In this document: positions 1 to 8,310 of the stretch, one piece after another
Layout of the letters: every line of letters starts with the position of its first letter
How positions within the stretch are numbered: the first letter of the stretch is position 1
NCBI RefSeq assembly: GCF_000296465.1
Contig: NZ_JH815206.1
Span: 358,200-422,199, forward strand
Direction of reading: 5' to 3'
Origin: Barnesiella intestinihominis YIT 11860
GTDB lineage: Bacteria; Bacteroidota; Bacteroidia; Bacteroidales; Barnesiellaceae
DNA length: 64,000 bases
Notes under the pieces: model-generated
The model's input: the letters and a program-made list of their open reading frames with translations, nothing else
Told to the model about the DNA's origin: nothing
Databases searched by the model: none
Program-made: the position numbers and the translations under genes

Positions 1-30
1 AAGTGACACGAAGTGGCGGAGGGGTTGATT
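1..30. repeat. Partial copy of intergenic repeat, module B
   Basis: The window opens inside the end of a B module: the stretch reading GTGACACGAAGTGGCGGAGG and then GGTTGA is the reverse complement of the AACCCCTCCG...CACTTCGTG...CAC segment seen at the other repeat loci. It continues directly into a copy of the second, 110-bp repeat family. It lies downstream of kbl, which is on the minus strand. Confidence 0.75.
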
Positions 31-34
31 TTTA

Positions 35-165
35 TCAAAAGCTATTCAGCTACTTTTTTACCGTTCACCGAGGAGATAGGAATGTGTTTGTCGACAAGAA
101 ATACATCGCTGAAATTCATTTCCACCCCATGAATTTTCTACAGAATCATTAGATTGACCGTCGGC
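35..165. repeat. Second interspersed repeat family, copy 1
   Basis: This copy shares an alignable core with 4380-4500 and 6900-7040. All three contain a segment reading roughly AGGAATGTGTTTGTCGACAA followed by GAAATTCATCGCTGAAATTCA-like sequence and a GATTTTCTAC-like tail. Translated forward, the core gives NVFVDKKYIAEI here and NVFINKRFIANI in copy 3. It may therefore descend from coding sequence, but no copy has an intact frame with a start. All copies sit just past the terminator of a minus-strand gene. Confidence 0.6.
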
Positions 166-178
166 TCGATTTACGAAT

Positions 179-216
179 GACAAAGGTCGTTTCCAATGTT
201 GGAAACGACCTTTGTC
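179..216 (-). terminator. Hairpin terminator downstream of kbl
   Basis: A perfect 16-bp stem (GACAAAGGTCGTTTCC and its complement) with a 6-nt loop lies 22 nt past the kbl stop codon. The run of U after the stem on the minus strand is weak (TTTGTCATT), so termination is inferred mainly from stem strength and position. Confidence 0.65.
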
Positions 217-237
217 TCTGTATGAGGAATCGTAATT

Positions 238-1431
238 TTATTTGAGGACTCCCAGATTTTTTCCGACTTTAATGAATGCCTTGATACAAGCGTCGAGTTC
301 TTCCTTCTTGTGAGCGGCCGAAAGTTGTACCCGTATGCGGGCTTGGCCCTGCGGAACGACAGGATAATAGAACCCCGTTACATAAATGCCTTCGTCGAGC
401 ATTTGTGCGGCGAACGATTGCGATAGCTTGGCATCATACAGCATGACTGCACAAATGGCCGATTGGGTAGGCTTGATGTCGAAGCCTGCTGCGAGCATCT
501 TGTCTCGGAAATAGGTGACGTTCTCCATTAAGCGGGTATGGAGTTCGTCGCTTTCGTCGAGCATTTTGAATACTTCTATTCCTGCTCCTACTACGGCGGG
601 AGGGAGCGAGTTGGAGAAAAGGTAGGGTCTCGACCGCTGACGCAGCATGTCGATAATCTCTTTGCGTCCGGTGGTGAATCCGCCGATAGCGCCTCCGAAA
701 GCCTTTCCCAATGTCCCGGTGTGAATGTCGATACGCCCGTACAGGTTGTACAGTTCGCTTACTCCTCTTCCTTTGGAGCCTACGACTCCTGCCGAGTGAC
801 ATTCGTCGACCATGACCAAAGCATTGTATTTTTCGGCCAAGTCGCAAATCTTGTCCATTGGAGCCACATTACCGTCCATCGAGAATACTCCGTCGGTGAC
901 GATGATACGGAATCGTTGAGCCTGTGCTTCCTGCAAGCACCGTTCGAGTTCTTCCATGTCGGCATTGGCATAGCGATAGCGTTTGGCTTTGCAAAGGCGC
1001 ACGCCGTCTATGATCGATGCATGGTTGAGCGCATCCGAGATGATGGCATCCTCTTCGGTGAACAAGGGTTCGAATACGCCTCCGTTGGCATCGAAACAAG
1101 CTGCATAGAGAATCGTGTCCTCGGTATGGAAATAGCGGGCAATCGCTTTTTCGAGTTCGCGGTGCAGGTCTTGCGCCCCGCAAATGAACCGTACCGACGA
1201 CATGCCGAATCCGTGGGAATCCATCGCCTTTTTCGCGGCGGAGATGAGCCGGGGATTGTCGGATAGTCCCAGGTAATTGTTGGCACAGAAATTCAACACT
1301 TTTCCGCTATGTTCGGTAATTCGTATGGCAGAACTTTGCGGCGTGATAATCGTACGCTCTACTTTATACAGTCCGTTTGCTTTTATCTCGGCAAGCTGCT
1401 TTGCCAGATGATCTTTCATTTGTGTGAACAT
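238..1431 (-). CDS. kbl: Glycine C-acetyltransferase (2-amino-3-ketobutyrate CoA ligase)
   Basis: This PLP enzyme cleaves 2-amino-3-ketobutyrate with CoA to glycine and acetyl-CoA, the second step of threonine breakdown. The 397 residues match the usual family length. Visible signatures are NFCANNYLGL (47-56), SDALNHASIIDG with His137 stacking on PLP, VDECHSAG with Asp209, and GTLGKAFGG, where Lys243 is the PLP Schiff-base residue. The sequence is close to Escherichia coli Kbl along its whole length. The gene starts 6 nt after the stop of the threonine dehydrogenase gene at 1438-2394, so the two form an operon for one pathway. A start at Met5 (1419) is also possible. Confidence 0.95.
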   Translation of the reverse strand: MFTQMKDHLAKQLAEIKANGLYKVERTIITPQSSAIRITEHSGKVLNFCANNYLGLSDNPRLISAAKKAMDSHGFGMSSVRFICGAQDLHRELEKAIARYFHTEDTILYAACFDANGGVFEPLFTEEDAIISDALNHASIIDGVRLCKAKRYRYANADMEELERCLQEAQAQRFRIIVTDGVFSMDGNVAPMDKICDLAEKYNALVMVDECHSAGVVGSKGRGVSELYNLYGRIDIHTGTLGKAFGGAIGGFTTGRKEIIDMLRQRSRPYLFSNSLPPAVVGAGIEVFKMLDESDELHTRLMENVTYFRDKMLAAGFDIKPTQSAICAVMLYDAKLSQSFAAQMLDEGIYVTGFYYPVVPQGQARIRVQLSAAHKKEELDACIKAFIKVGKNLGVLK

Positions 1432-1437
1432 AGGCGT

Positions 1438-2394
1438 TTATTTAAGGAGTTTCTTTTTCAAGTGGTCGATCATGTCTATCGACATCGATTCGAGGTCGTA
1501 GTCGGGTTTCCAGTCCCATTCGGCACGGGCGCACGAATCATCGAGCATATCGGGCCACGAATCGGCTATTTGTTGCCGCACGGGGTCGATACGGTATTCG
1601 GCTACGAAATCGGGATAGAATTTCTTGATTTCGTTGTAGATAATTTCGGGATCGAAGCTCATCGATGCGATGTTGAACGAGTTGCGGTGTTTCAGTCTGG
1701 ACGGGTCGGCTTCCATCAGCATCACCATCGCTTTCAGGGCATCGGGCATGTACATCATATCCATGAATGTCCCCGCCTTGACCGGAATCTCGAACTTCTC
1801 GCCCTTGACGGCGGCGTAGTATATTTCTACGGCATAGTCGGTCGTACCGCCTCCCGGCAATGTCTCGTACGAAATGAGTCCCGGAAACCTTACCGACCGG
1901 GTATCTACCCCGTAGCGATAGAAATAATAATCACTCAGCAATTCGCACGATACCTTGCTCACTCCGTAGATGGTACGCGGCCGTTGTATGGTTTCTTGCG
2001 GAGTCTTCATTTTGGGCGACGAGTCGCCGAATGCGCCTATGGAACTGGGGGTAAAGAGCGAGCAACCTTTTTCTCTCGATATTTCGAGAAGGTTGAGTAC
2101 TCCTCCTATCTGGATATTCCATGCCAATAATGGACGCTTTTCGGCTTGTGCCGACAATATGGCTGCTAAGTTGTATATCGAGTCGATTTTATATTTGTCG
2201 ATGATGGCTGCGATTTGTTGGGCATTGGTTACATCGGCAATTTCCAAAGGGCCGCCGTTTTTCAACTCATCGCTTAGAGGCACGCCCTCGATATATCCCG
2301 CTACGACGTTGTCGTTGCCATACTCTTTGCGGAGTTTTGTCATTAATGCCGAACCGATTTGCCCGGTCGCTCCGATTACAAGAATTTTTTTCAT
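1438..2394 (-). CDS. SDR-type L-threonine 3-dehydrogenase
   Basis: A 318-residue extended short-chain dehydrogenase with an NAD-binding motif GATGQIGSAL (8-17) and the catalytic YxxxK as Tyr143-Gly-Val-Ser-Lys147, with Ser117/Ser118 ahead of it. Sequences of this type directly coupled to kbl are the SDR class of threonine dehydrogenase, which oxidises threonine to 2-amino-3-ketobutyrate. It is unrelated to the zinc enzyme Tdh of E. coli. The kbl gene follows after 6 nt, so the product is handed straight to the next enzyme. The dehydrogenase call rests on family resemblance plus this context; a UDP-sugar epimerase is the less likely alternative. Confidence 0.9.
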   Translation of the reverse strand: MKKILVIGATGQIGSALMTKLRKEYGNDNVVAGYIEGVPLSDELKNGGPLEIADVTNAQQIAAIIDKYKIDSIYNLAAILSAQAEKRPLLAWNIQIGGVLNLLEISREKGCSLFTPSSIGAFGDSSPKMKTPQETIQRPRTIYGVSKVSCELLSDYYFYRYGVDTRSVRFPGLISYETLPGGGTTDYAVEIYYAAVKGEKFEIPVKAGTFMDMMYMPDALKAMVMLMEADPSRLKHRNSFNIASMSFDPEIIYNEIKKFYPDFVAEYRIDPVRQQIADSWPDMLDDSCARAEWDWKPDYDLESMSIDMIDHLKKKLLK

Positions 2395-2536
2395 TGTCTT
2401 TTTGTTTCCTTTTTAGATAATCGGGTTGATGTGTGTTAATGGATCGTTAAGGTTGTTTTTGTTTCGGGGAAAGCTATATATAGTGAACAAAATCTTGCGA
2501 TTGAGCTCTACTACGACCGCCCCTTCACATACTGTG

Positions 2537-2544
2537 CAAATATA
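2537..2544 (-). promoter_or_regulatory. -7 box of the threonine catabolism operon
   Basis: The plus strand reads CAAATATA, which is TATATTTG on the minus strand, a match to the Bacteroidetes TANNTTTG element. It lies about 145 nt before the dehydrogenase start. No clear TTTG -33 partner is visible. Confidence 0.4.
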
Positions 2545-2603
2545 TATATTTTTTGCCCCGATTGTTATGGAGAAACGGTTTAATTTTTCACCTTTTTAAA
2601 GTT

Positions 2604-3719
2604 CTATTTTTTCAACGTATATATGGAACCTTTCAGTACTCCGTGAATTTCGACGAAATTCTGTTGCCGCAGATAGAGCAAATCTTTTTTTATCGTGTTG
2701 ATGGACACGGGTTTGAGGGCTTGTGCGATGTCGCCTACTTTTACCGGGCCTTCGTCTTCCATGAAAGACAATATCCGTTTTTGCCGGGCGTTCAGATAGA
2801 CAGGCGGGTTGCCCGGTTCGGCAGAGTGTGACGTTATATTCTTGTTTCGTAGGGGAATATCCGTCGAATCGAGTGTGGGGGTCGTCTCGGTTAATGGGGT
2901 GGGGACGAGGTTTCGTATGGATTGAAGCCATATATCGCACAAGAATAGAATCCATGCCGAGATATCCTCGCGAGATGAGTAGCGATTTTGCTGACCCTCT
3001 TTCAAGGTTCCATAATATTCTGTCCGACGTTTCTCGATGAGATTATCGATAGATTCGAATTTGGCCCATTCGTATCCGTTTTGCAGCAACAGCAAGGTGG
3101 AAAGAATGCGCGATAGTTCTCCTTTGCCTTCCCGGAACGGGTGTATGGAAATGAATTCGTAGGCAAAAGCTGCGATGACAACGAGTGCGTGATGTTCGTG
3201 TTTACTTAATTCGTCGTTGGTCCATTCGACCAAATCCCGTATTTCGTTATTGACCGATACCGCTTGGTTACGGCTGAATAGGGTAGGCGCTTTGTAGTCG
3301 AGGAAATTGACGACGCTGGGTTTACCGGCCGGTTCATCGTTCGAATGTATTTTCCCGTTGGGAAACAGGGCCGCATGTATCGTGACGATAGTGTCTTCGA
3401 GAAGCGGATAGTTGTGAGGGTGGGTATAAAGTGCCCTCAGTACGGTATCGTATCCTATAATAAGGCTCTGTTTTTTGTCATTGGTAGCTTTTTGTCTCGC
3501 TATTATCTTTTGGATTTGCAAAGCCGTGTAAGGTATGTTTTCGAGGGAGAGCGAAGCCGAAATAGTCGTTTCGATATTCTTTTGTATCGCTTCGGAGTCC
3601 GATTCTCCCGATTTTTGAATCCCCGTCCATCTTTTTGATAGAGTATCTATTTCATATAGAGTTTTTTGCAGGTTTTCTTTTTCTGGATTATTCAACTTGA
3701 TTTTTTGAATGATATTCAT
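2604..3719 (-). CDS. Fic family protein with altered active-site motif
   Basis: A 371-residue Fic-domain protein with a C-terminal winged helix (about 309-371). Fic enzymes usually transfer AMP from ATP onto protein hydroxyls. An inhibitory-helix motif (S/T)xxxE(G/N) is present as Ser56-LSL-Glu60-Asn61, so it would be a class II Fic with a built-in N-terminal inhibitor. The catalytic loop reads HPFREGKGELSR at 193-204. The consensus is HPFx(D/E)GNGR, so the Asn that coordinates magnesium is Lys and the Arg that binds phosphate is Glu. The catalytic His193 remains. AMP transfer may be lost or changed. It stands alone, with its own -7 box just upstream and no antitoxin partner next to it. Confidence 0.88.
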   Translation of the reverse strand: MNIIQKIKLNNPEKENLQKTLYEIDTLSKRWTGIQKSGESDSEAIQKNIETTISASLSLENIPYTALQIQKIIARQKATNDKKQSLIIGYDTVLRALYTHPHNYPLLEDTIVTIHAALFPNGKIHSNDEPAGKPSVVNFLDYKAPTLFSRNQAVSVNNEIRDLVEWTNDELSKHEHHALVVIAAFAYEFISIHPFREGKGELSRILSTLLLLQNGYEWAKFESIDNLIEKRRTEYYGTLKEGQQNRYSSREDISAWILFLCDIWLQSIRNLVPTPLTETTPTLDSTDIPLRNKNITSHSAEPGNPPVYLNARQKRILSFMEDEGPVKVGDIAQALKPVSINTIKKDLLYLRQQNFVEIHGVLKGSIYTLKK

Positions 3720-3738
3720 AATATATCTATATTTTATG

Positions 3739-3746
3739 CAAATATA
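3739..3746 (-). promoter_or_regulatory. -7 box upstream of the Fic gene
   Basis: CAAATATA on the plus strand gives TATATTTG on the minus strand, matching TANNTTTG, 20-27 nt before the start codon. The -33 element is not clear. Confidence 0.4.
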
Positions 3747-3808
3747 GTAGGATCGAGAGGAGAAAACAAGACTCAGTCGATAATTAGTGGGGATTGTCCT
3801 TTTATGCC

Positions 3809-4262
3809 TTTACCCCCTCCATCAAAAATTATATAATCTTTTCAATCCCCTCGCCCTGTGGGCACTTTCCCTATTACAGTGCGATACCCCGTAATGCTAC
3901 GGGAAGCGGCAGGGAGAGAGGGGAGTACTCAATTTTGTTCCTGCTGTTGGTATTGCTCTTTCTCCCCTGTGTTTTGCTCCGCAAAATATAGGGGAGAGAC
4001 CGAAGGAACGGTAGTTTCTGAGGAGAGGGGTTAGAAAGGTTGTTCGATTGTATTGTTTAACCCCTCCGTCACTGCGTGCCACCTCCCCTATATGGCTTCG
4101 CCACACAGAGGAGGAGTTTAAAGTAACACTCTATTCATTTGCGATGAGCAGAGGGAGGGGCTATTTTACCCCTCTTCTCTATATAGCTAACGCAGCTCCC
4201 CGTAGCATTACTGGGTGTTCCCGTAAGGGAATATAGGGGGAGTGCCCACAGGGCGAGAGAGT
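3809..4262. repeat. A/B intergenic repeat cluster, locus 2
   Basis: Several A and B modules occur here in both orientations. A modules show the CCCCGTAATGCTACGGG inner stem (3889-3905 and inverted near 4200). B modules show CCCTCCGTCACTGCGTGCCACC followed by a CTATAT...CACAGAGGAGG hairpin (4065-4115). The region lies downstream of the helicase and upstream of the Fic gene. Short open frames across it are translations of the repeat and are not called as genes. Confidence 0.85.
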
Positions 4263-4377
4263 TAATCCAAACAAAAACATCATTCCCAAATACCCTATCT
4301 TTATCGGGTGGTGAAGACACAAGGGAATAGAGAGAAAGTGCCATTTGGGTGAAAGCGTTAACCCTTACAGTTAAGAA

Positions 4378-4500
4378 TCTTATGAAATCTTTTCAACCTC
4401 TCCGAAGAGATTTGGAATGTGGTTACCGATAAGAAGTTCATCGCTAAATTCAGGTTTATCCCTCACGGATTTTTACTGAATCGAACCCAGATGAAAATTT
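4378..4500. repeat. Second interspersed repeat family, copy 2
   Basis: This is the most diverged of three copies. It aligns with 35-165 and 6895-7045 through a core reading GATTTGGAATGTGGTTACCG then ATAAGAAGTTCATCGCTAAA, followed by a GGATTTTTACTGAA tail. It sits between the terminator of the helicase gene and the A/B cluster. Confidence 0.55.
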
Positions 4501-4512
4501 CGTTTCTGCAAT

Positions 4513-4549
4513 ATAAAAGAAAAGCCGACCAACGATTGGCCGGCTTTTC
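4513..4549 (-). terminator. Terminator downstream of the DEAD-box helicase gene
   Basis: A 14-bp stem with one mismatch (GAAAAGCCGaCCAA pairing TTGGCCGGCTTTTC, loop CGA) is followed on the minus strand by TTTTATATT. It is a Rho-independent terminator by form and lies about 60 nt beyond the helicase stop codon. Confidence 0.8.
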
Positions 4550-4610
4550 GTATGGTGATAGAGTCTACATCTGAATATTCAAGTAGTCGGAAGTTTGCGT
4601 CACAGCGCAT

Positions 4611-6431
4611 TTATCCTTTTCTCTTCTTGGACGAGTATGAGCTTCTCTTTGTCTTGGAGGAAGAACGGTCTCGTCTGGACCGGCTTTCCGAATGGTCCCT
4701 TCGGGAATTCCCGTAACGTTTTTCGTTCGTTCTGCGTCCTCCTTCTTCTTTGCCTTTTCTTTTTCCTTTCGGTGCGCTGTAATCTTTATCGGTCGCCAAC
4801 TCGGCATATATGCGATGTCCGTAGAATTCGTTGCCTTTCAGTGCTCCGACGACTTTTTGAGCGCTGCTTTTTTCCACATCGAAAAGCGAGTAGGAAGACA
4901 GCAGGTCTATACGTCCTATGTTTACACGCCCCGGTACGAGGGAGTTGACCATTTCGATGAGGTTGGGCGGGAAAAATCCGTGAGCCTTTCCCAAGTTGAT
5001 ATATATACGTTCGAATCCGGCTTCGGCCGTGCGAATGTCTTTTTTACGTCCGTTACGTCCTTCCTTCGCAAAATTACCCTCTTTGGGTTTGCGAGTGTTT
5101 TCGTCGGGGATATCCAAATCGGGGGTATCGCGGTAATAATCTATGAGCCGGTTAAATTCGAGCGATACGATTCGCTTGATGAGGTCTTGTTCGGTGAGCC
5201 ACCCCAGTTTTCGGGAGATGTTCGGCAGGTATTTGGCGATCTCTTCTTCGTTTACCTTTACTTTTTCGATACGGTCGGCGAGGTTGAAGAGCTGTTTCTC
5301 GCAGATTTGTTCTCCGGTGGGAACCATTCCCCGCTCGAATTTTTTGCCGATAATCTTTTCAATGGCACGCATTTTCCCTTTTTCACGACTGTGCACGATG
5401 GCGACCGAAACACCCGATTTCCCAGCTCTGCCGGTACGTCCGCTGCGGTGCGTGTAAGTCTCTATGTCATCGGGCAATCCGTAGTTGATGACGTGGGTCA
5501 AGTCGGTAACGTCGAGTCCGCGGGCGGCAACGTCGGTGGCGACGAGCAATTGCAGGTTTCTCAATCTGAATTTTTGCATGACCGCATCCCTCTGGGCTTG
5601 TGACAACTCTCCGTGGAGGGAGTCGGCATTGTATCCGTCGGCGATAAGTTGGTCGGCGATTTCTTGTGTTTCCCGACGGGTACGGCAGAATATGATTCCG
5701 TATATATTTGGGTAATAGTCGGCGATTCTTTTGAGTGCCGGATATTTGTCTTTGGCATGTACCATGTAGTACACGTGTCGTACGTTTTCGGCTCCTTCGT
5801 TTCGGCTTCCCACGACTACCTCTTTCGGTTCGTGCATATAGGTACGCGCGATCTGCTCGATTTCTTTGGGCATGGTGGCCGAAAAGAGCAGCATTTTACG
5901 CTCTTGGGGTACTTTGGAAAGAATTGCGTTGATGCTGTCGAGGAAACCCATGTTGAGCATTTCGTCGGCTTCGTCCATGATTACGGTCGAAACATGGTCG
6001 AGTTGTACCGTGCGCCGTTCGATCAGGTCGACGAGTCGTCCCGGTGTGGCGACTATGATGTGTACGCCTTTTTTCAGTGTTTTTATTTGACTCTCGATAC
6101 TCGAACCTCCATATACGGGCAATATACGCAATCCGCTGACATATTGCGAATAATCGGTCAGGTCACTGGCTATTTGCAAACAAAGTTCCCGTGTGGGCGA
6201 TAAGATGAGCGCTTGCGGTTTACACAGAGATAAATCGATGCGCTGGATAACGGGCAGCCCGAACGCGGCAGTTTTTCCTGTGCCGGTTTGGGCCAGTGCT
6301 ACTAAGTCGGTTTCTTCGTTAAGTAGATGAGGGATTACCTGCTCCTGCACGGGCATAGGATTCTCGTATCCCAACTCGGTGATCGCTTTCAGTATCTCGT
6401 CGCAGATACCTAATTCTTGAAATGTTTTCAT
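4611..6431 (-). CDS. DEAD-box RNA helicase with DbpA-type RNA-binding domain
   Basis: A 606-residue ATP-dependent RNA helicase. Motifs in order are AQTGTGKT (Walker A, 47-54), PTRELCLQ (79-86), DEAD (153-156), SAT (184-186) and HRSGRTGRAG near 330. After the two RecA-like domains, at about residues 470-550, comes a DbpA RNA-recognition domain (FERIYINLGKAHGFFPPNLI region). The last 50 residues are a basic tail rich in Arg, Ser and Lys. This layout resembles DeaD/CsdA and DbpA, which act in ribosome assembly and cold adaptation. Which of these roles applies cannot be told from sequence. The gene has its own promoter element and terminator. Confidence 0.93.
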   Translation of the reverse strand: MKTFQELGICDEILKAITELGYENPMPVQEQVIPHLLNEETDLVALAQTGTGKTAAFGLPVIQRIDLSLCKPQALILSPTRELCLQIASDLTDYSQYVSGLRILPVYGGSSIESQIKTLKKGVHIIVATPGRLVDLIERRTVQLDHVSTVIMDEADEMLNMGFLDSINAILSKVPQERKMLLFSATMPKEIEQIARTYMHEPKEVVVGSRNEGAENVRHVYYMVHAKDKYPALKRIADYYPNIYGIIFCRTRRETQEIADQLIADGYNADSLHGELSQAQRDAVMQKFRLRNLQLLVATDVAARGLDVTDLTHVINYGLPDDIETYTHRSGRTGRAGKSGVSVAIVHSREKGKMRAIEKIIGKKFERGMVPTGEQICEKQLFNLADRIEKVKVNEEEIAKYLPNISRKLGWLTEQDLIKRIVSLEFNRLIDYYRDTPDLDIPDENTRKPKEGNFAKEGRNGRKKDIRTAEAGFERIYINLGKAHGFFPPNLIEMVNSLVPGRVNIGRIDLLSSYSLFDVEKSSAQKVVGALKGNEFYGHRIYAELATDKDYSAPKGKRKGKEEGGRRTNEKRYGNSRRDHSESRSRRDRSSSKTKRSSYSSKKRKG

Positions 6432-6551
6432 TTATAATGTCGTAATTTTTTGCTTTATCGCATGGGCACAAGGCCTTTTTTCGTCCTCAATGGGGCTAAG
6501 GGGAGAGGGTGAATAAAAACTTGTCGTACGTTAAAGTTTTGTTTGTGCCGG

Positions 6552-6559
6552 CAAAGGTA
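6552..6559 (-). promoter_or_regulatory. -7 box upstream of the helicase gene
   Basis: CAAAGGTA on the plus strand is TACCTTTG on the minus strand, a perfect TANNTTTG. The distance to the start codon is about 120 nt, leaving a long 5' leader, as is usual for cold-regulated DEAD-box genes. Confidence 0.5.
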
Positions 6560-6649
6560 CGATAAAAATCGGAATATATTCGATTTGAGTACAATATACT
6601 GCTTGAAAAAACAGAATAATTTCGGATTGGTCGATATTTAGTAATTTTT

Positions 6650-6905
6650 CTCCTTTCATACCTCTAACTCCTCTCCTCTATACTATTTACACAATTCCCC
6701 GTAATACTAGGGTATGGCAGGGGAGAAGAGGTTAAATGTATAATATCGTCTTTTGGAATCACCTAACTAATACCTTAACCCCTCCGTCACTTCGTGCCAC
6801 CTCCCCTATGTTTTGCATAGCAAAACACAGAGGAGGAGTTTTAAAATATCTTCGATAGAGAAAATTGAAATACCCCGTAAAGCTACGGGGCACGCAGTGA
6901 CGGAG
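6650..6905. repeat. A/B intergenic repeat cluster, locus 3
   Basis: A diverged A module at 6653-6735 (CCTCTCCTCTATACTATTTA and then CCCCGTAATACTAGGG) is followed by a clear B module at 6777-6841 with the TCACTTCGTGCCACCTCCCC core and the TTTTGCATAGCAAAA hairpin. A remnant CCCCGTAAAGCTACGGGG stem follows at 6871-6888. The cluster leads directly into copy 3 of the second repeat family. Confidence 0.8.
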
Positions 6906-7045
6906 AAATTAAATTTTTCAAGAATCTATTCGGTGGCTTTAATCATTCACCAAGAAGACAGAAATGTATTTATCAACAAGAGATTCATCGCTAACATTCA
7001 GGTTTAATACCCCTGATTTTCTACGGAACCATGCTTTCTGATAGT
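6895..7045. repeat. Second interspersed repeat family, copy 3
   Basis: The core AGAAATGTATTTATCAACAA then GAGATTCATCGCTAACATTCA aligns with copies 1 and 2, as does the GATTTTCTACGGAACCAT tail. Translated, the core reads NVFINKRFIANI. The order of elements (module B remnant, short linker, core, tail, terminator of a minus-strand gene) is the same as in copy 1. Confidence 0.6.
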
Positions 7046-7068
7046 TCTTTGATGAAAGAGTATAACAC

Positions 7069-7101
7069 AAACCGGGGCGATTTTTCGAATCGGCCCGGTT
7101 T
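7069..7101 (-). terminator. Terminator downstream of the phosphatase-like gene
   Basis: A 14-bp stem with one mismatch (AAACCGGGgCGATT pairing AATCGgCCCGGTTT) is followed on the minus strand by TGTGTTATAC. It lies 59 nt beyond the stop codon at 7160. Confidence 0.6.
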
Positions 7102-7159
7102 CATATTGTGACTTATATTCATATGTTTCTTGGAATTGTTCTTAAAGACCGTTCGAAGA

Positions 7160-8212
7160 TCAGTGTAGCAGCAGATGTTTTAATTGCCTTTTCTTTTCGG
7201 GTGTAAGTCCTAATTCTTCTTCCAAGTAGTTATTGATAGACCCGTGCTGTTGACGGATATAATCGCGGGCATAGGATAGGAATCGGCTGTCGGCCGATTG
7301 TATCAACGATAGAGCTTCTTGTGTTTCGTCGCAACAGTTTTTAGGATCGAACGAGGTTCTTCGTTTGTCGAAATAACGGTTGGAGAGCAGATAGTCGTTC
7401 ATGATAACGTCTTCGGGTATATCCAAAGCGCTGAGTAAAAGCGATACGGCGAATCCGGTATAGTCTTTTCCGTTTATACAGCTGAGAACGATGGGGTAAT
7501 TATCTTCTACCAGCAACTGGTTGAACATTGATTTGAAGGCTCTTTTCGAACCGGAAACCATCGCGACGTATAGATCTTGCATGAACAGGTTGGCATCTCC
7601 TCGTCTCAGTTCCTCTTTTTCGAGTCGGGGTAATAAATTTTGTCTGTAATGAAGGGAGCCCGGCAGATTGATTACATTATCGAAGCCTAGTTCGGGACTC
7701 GTTTTGATGATGTCTTCGCTATCCCGAAAATCGATTAATGTTTTTATCCCCATGTTTTTTATCCGGTTGATGCTGTTTGCCGTCAAAGAGTTAAATTCGC
7801 CCGACCGGAAAATTTTCCCCCATCGTATTTGTTTGCCGTTTTTGGTTTCATATCCGCCTAAGTCCCGGAAGTTTTCGATATATTTCAATCGTTCGGCACG
7901 TGGCCCTACGATACGGTCGTATCGGTCGTTAAACCGAAGAAGAAAGTAATAACGATATGTTTGCAGACTATCCGGGACAACGGTGTAACCTGTCTGAATG
8001 CTTGCTGTTGCGACAGGTTCTTTTGCTGTATCGAAATGCTCGGGGTCGGTCGATCGGTAAACTTGAACTTCTCCTTCGATCCTCGGCGTGGTTTCCCATT
8101 TTAACAAGTAGTTGTTTTGCAAGTCGATTTCACACGCCACATCAATGTCTGGGCTGTGCGTAGAGCAAGCGCTCAATGCGAGGAGCAAAGAACAAAGTTG
8201 TAGGTAACGCAT
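7160..8212 (-). CDS. Tyrosine-phosphatase-like lipoprotein with degenerate active site
   Basis: A 350-residue protein starting at MRYLQLCSLL. The frame stays open further upstream, but this start gives a lipoprotein signal with lipobox LSAC and acylated Cys16. Residues 30-110 look like a beta-sandwich segment. From NFRDLGGY (114-121) onward it follows the Y_phosphatase3 family. The family's active site is HCxxGKDRTG. Here it is SCINGKDYTG, with Cys245 kept but the preceding His replaced by Ser and the phosphate-binding Arg replaced by Tyr251. Normal CX5R catalysis is therefore unlikely. It may be a pseudo-phosphatase or bind a different ligand at the cell envelope. No operon partner is visible. 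Confidence 0.85.
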   Translation of the reverse strand: MRYLQLCSLLLALSACSTHSPDIDVACEIDLQNNYLLKWETTPRIEGEVQVYRSTDPEHFDTAKEPVATASIQTGYTVVPDSLQTYRYYFLLRFNDRYDRIVGPRAERLKYIENFRDLGGYETKNGKQIRWGKIFRSGEFNSLTANSINRIKNMGIKTLIDFRDSEDIIKTSPELGFDNVINLPGSLHYRQNLLPRLEKEELRRGDANLFMQDLYVAMVSGSKRAFKSMFNQLLVEDNYPIVLSCINGKDYTGFAVSLLLSALDIPEDVIMNDYLLSNRYFDKRRTSFDPKNCCDETQEALSLIQSADSRFLSYARDYIRQQHGSINNYLEEELGLTPEKKRQLKHLLLH

Positions 8213-8237
8213 ATCGTTCGGTGATGAAATTTTATTG

Positions 8238-8245
8238 CAAATATA
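8238..8245 (-). promoter_or_regulatory. -7 box upstream of the phosphatase-like gene
   Basis: CAAATATA on the plus strand is TATATTTG on the minus strand, 26-33 nt before the ATG at 8212. This supports the chosen start, because the longer frame would begin upstream of the promoter. Confidence 0.5.
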
Positions 8246-8310
8246 AGACAATGCGATAGTTAGCCGTACCGAGGTTTGTTTTATTTTAGAATATTTATAG
8301 GGCGTTTGGA

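Noticed and set aside
1309-2130. 273-codon plus-strand frame spanning kbl and the dehydrogenase gene
   Set aside because: It runs antisense across two well-identified genes and has no family resemblance.
4692-5603. 303-codon plus-strand frame inside the helicase gene
   Set aside because: Antisense shadow of the DEAD-box gene. The long open frame arises from codon bias; no motif is recognisable.
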